Source: Microcaldota archaeon
GTDB lineage: Archaea > Iainarchaeota > Iainarchaeia > Iainarchaeales > JAGVWC01
DNA: 5,532 nt
NCBI GenBank assembly: GCA_018813975.1
Contig: JAHJAQ010000072.1
Span: forward strand, 1 to 5,532
Direction of reading: 5' to 3'
A program made the translations under genes and the position numbers. Numbering within the stretch: position 1 is the first letter of the stretch; every line of letters begins with the position of its first letter. The notes beneath the pieces are model-generated. The model had not been told where the DNA came from. It made no database searches and saw only the letters and a program-made list of their open reading frames with translations. Shown piece by piece: positions 5,173 through 5,532 of this stretch.

Positions 5173-5532
5173 GTGACTGAAGTTATTGCGGTGCTCTCTC
5201 AAGAGCTGAAAAACCATTTGCCTGGATGGACCATCTTGTTTGAAACGCACGCTGAAAGCGTTCTGGCCGTTGGGCTTGATGCAATAAAATTTTTAACCGG
5301 CGAAAACTATACTGTGCTTGTTTTGTCCGCAAGCAGGCCATACTCTAATCTAATCAATCTTTACAAAAAAAACGGAATTGATGTGGAAAAAATATTTGTC
5401 ATTGATTGTATTTCAAAAACCCACGGTACAAAACCGGAAGAAACCAGCAATGTTCAATATTTGCAATCGCCAAGCGATTTAACGAGAATCTCAATACACC
5501 TGACAGAACGATTCAAAAAAATGACTGGCAAA
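5173..5532 (+). CDS. Second Walker A-less KaiC-like protein, 3' end outside the window
   Basis: The first 120 codons, open to the window edge, encode a paralog of the preceding gene. The segment LSASRPYSNLINLYKKNGID (51-70) and the following VEKIFVIDCISK (71-82) align without gaps to ISSQRPFKNVFTLFKEKKID and its continuation in the neighbour; I count 13 identities in 32 positions. The Walker A position reads ETHAESVLAV (24-33), again without Gly-Lys-Thr, so nucleotide hydrolysis is unlikely. The Walker B-like strand would fall just beyond the end. GTG 5173 is chosen because GGAG lies 11 bases upstream. The 22-base gap after the previous stop suggests co-transcription. The pair probably arose by tandem duplication, followed by considerable divergence. 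Role unknown; a regulatory or structural partner of the KaiC-like ATPases is inferred from context only. Confidence 0.8.
   Translation, partial: MTEVIAVLSQELKNHLPGWTILFETHAESVLAVGLDAIKFLTGENYTVLVLSASRPYSNLINLYKKNGIDVEKIFVIDCISKTHGTKPEETSNVQYLQSPSDLTRISIHLTERFKKMTGK

Noticed and set aside
1..5532. CRISPR array, tRNA, rRNA or insertion sequence
   Set aside because: No regularly spaced direct repeats, no cloverleaf-like segment and no transposase reading frame or terminal inverted repeats were found by eye.

Overview
The window is archaeal. The first gene encodes an archaeal/eukaryal-type ribosomal stalk protein (L12/P1, with the MEYVYAA N-terminus and the acidic hinge plus LGALFG tail). Promoters look like BRE/TATA elements, terminators are T-rich, and several genes start with GTG. 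The DNA is AT-rich. The lineage cannot be fixed from this much sequence; a DPANN-type or other uncultivated archaeon is only a guess. All recognisable genes lie on the + strand.

Layout: (1) 1-370, the end of a ribosomal operon: rpl12 with a good Shine-Dalgarno site and a hairpin-plus-T-tract terminator whose stem overlaps the stop codon. (2) 371-504, an intergenic regulatory region with a palindrome followed by eight T, a second inverted repeat, and a plausible TATA box. (3) 505-1593, a secreted, probably lipid-anchored substrate-binding protein of the Leu/Ile/Val receptor family, with no permease or ATPase gene nearby. (4) 1594-1943, 350 bases without an intact gene. It holds a T-rich probable terminator, a frameshifted coding remnant (about 1636-1840) and a strong TATA box very close to the next start codon. 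(5) 1944-5532, a run of four genes of KaiC/RecA-fold character: a single-domain KaiC-like ATPase with a basic N-terminal extension, a double-domain KaiC-like ATPase with an Asn/His/Asp tail, and two related proteins that keep the fold's pattern but have lost the Walker A loop. The last runs off the window.

How they may work together (inference): archaeal KaiC-like proteins are widely regarded as signal-transduction ATPases, often hexameric. Two catalytic KaiC proteins beside two apparently non-hydrolysing paralogs suggest a multi-component switch in which the inactive members are partners or regulators. The orphan binding protein upstream could supply an extracellular signal, but it has its own promoter and a broken gene lies between, so that link is only suggested by proximity.
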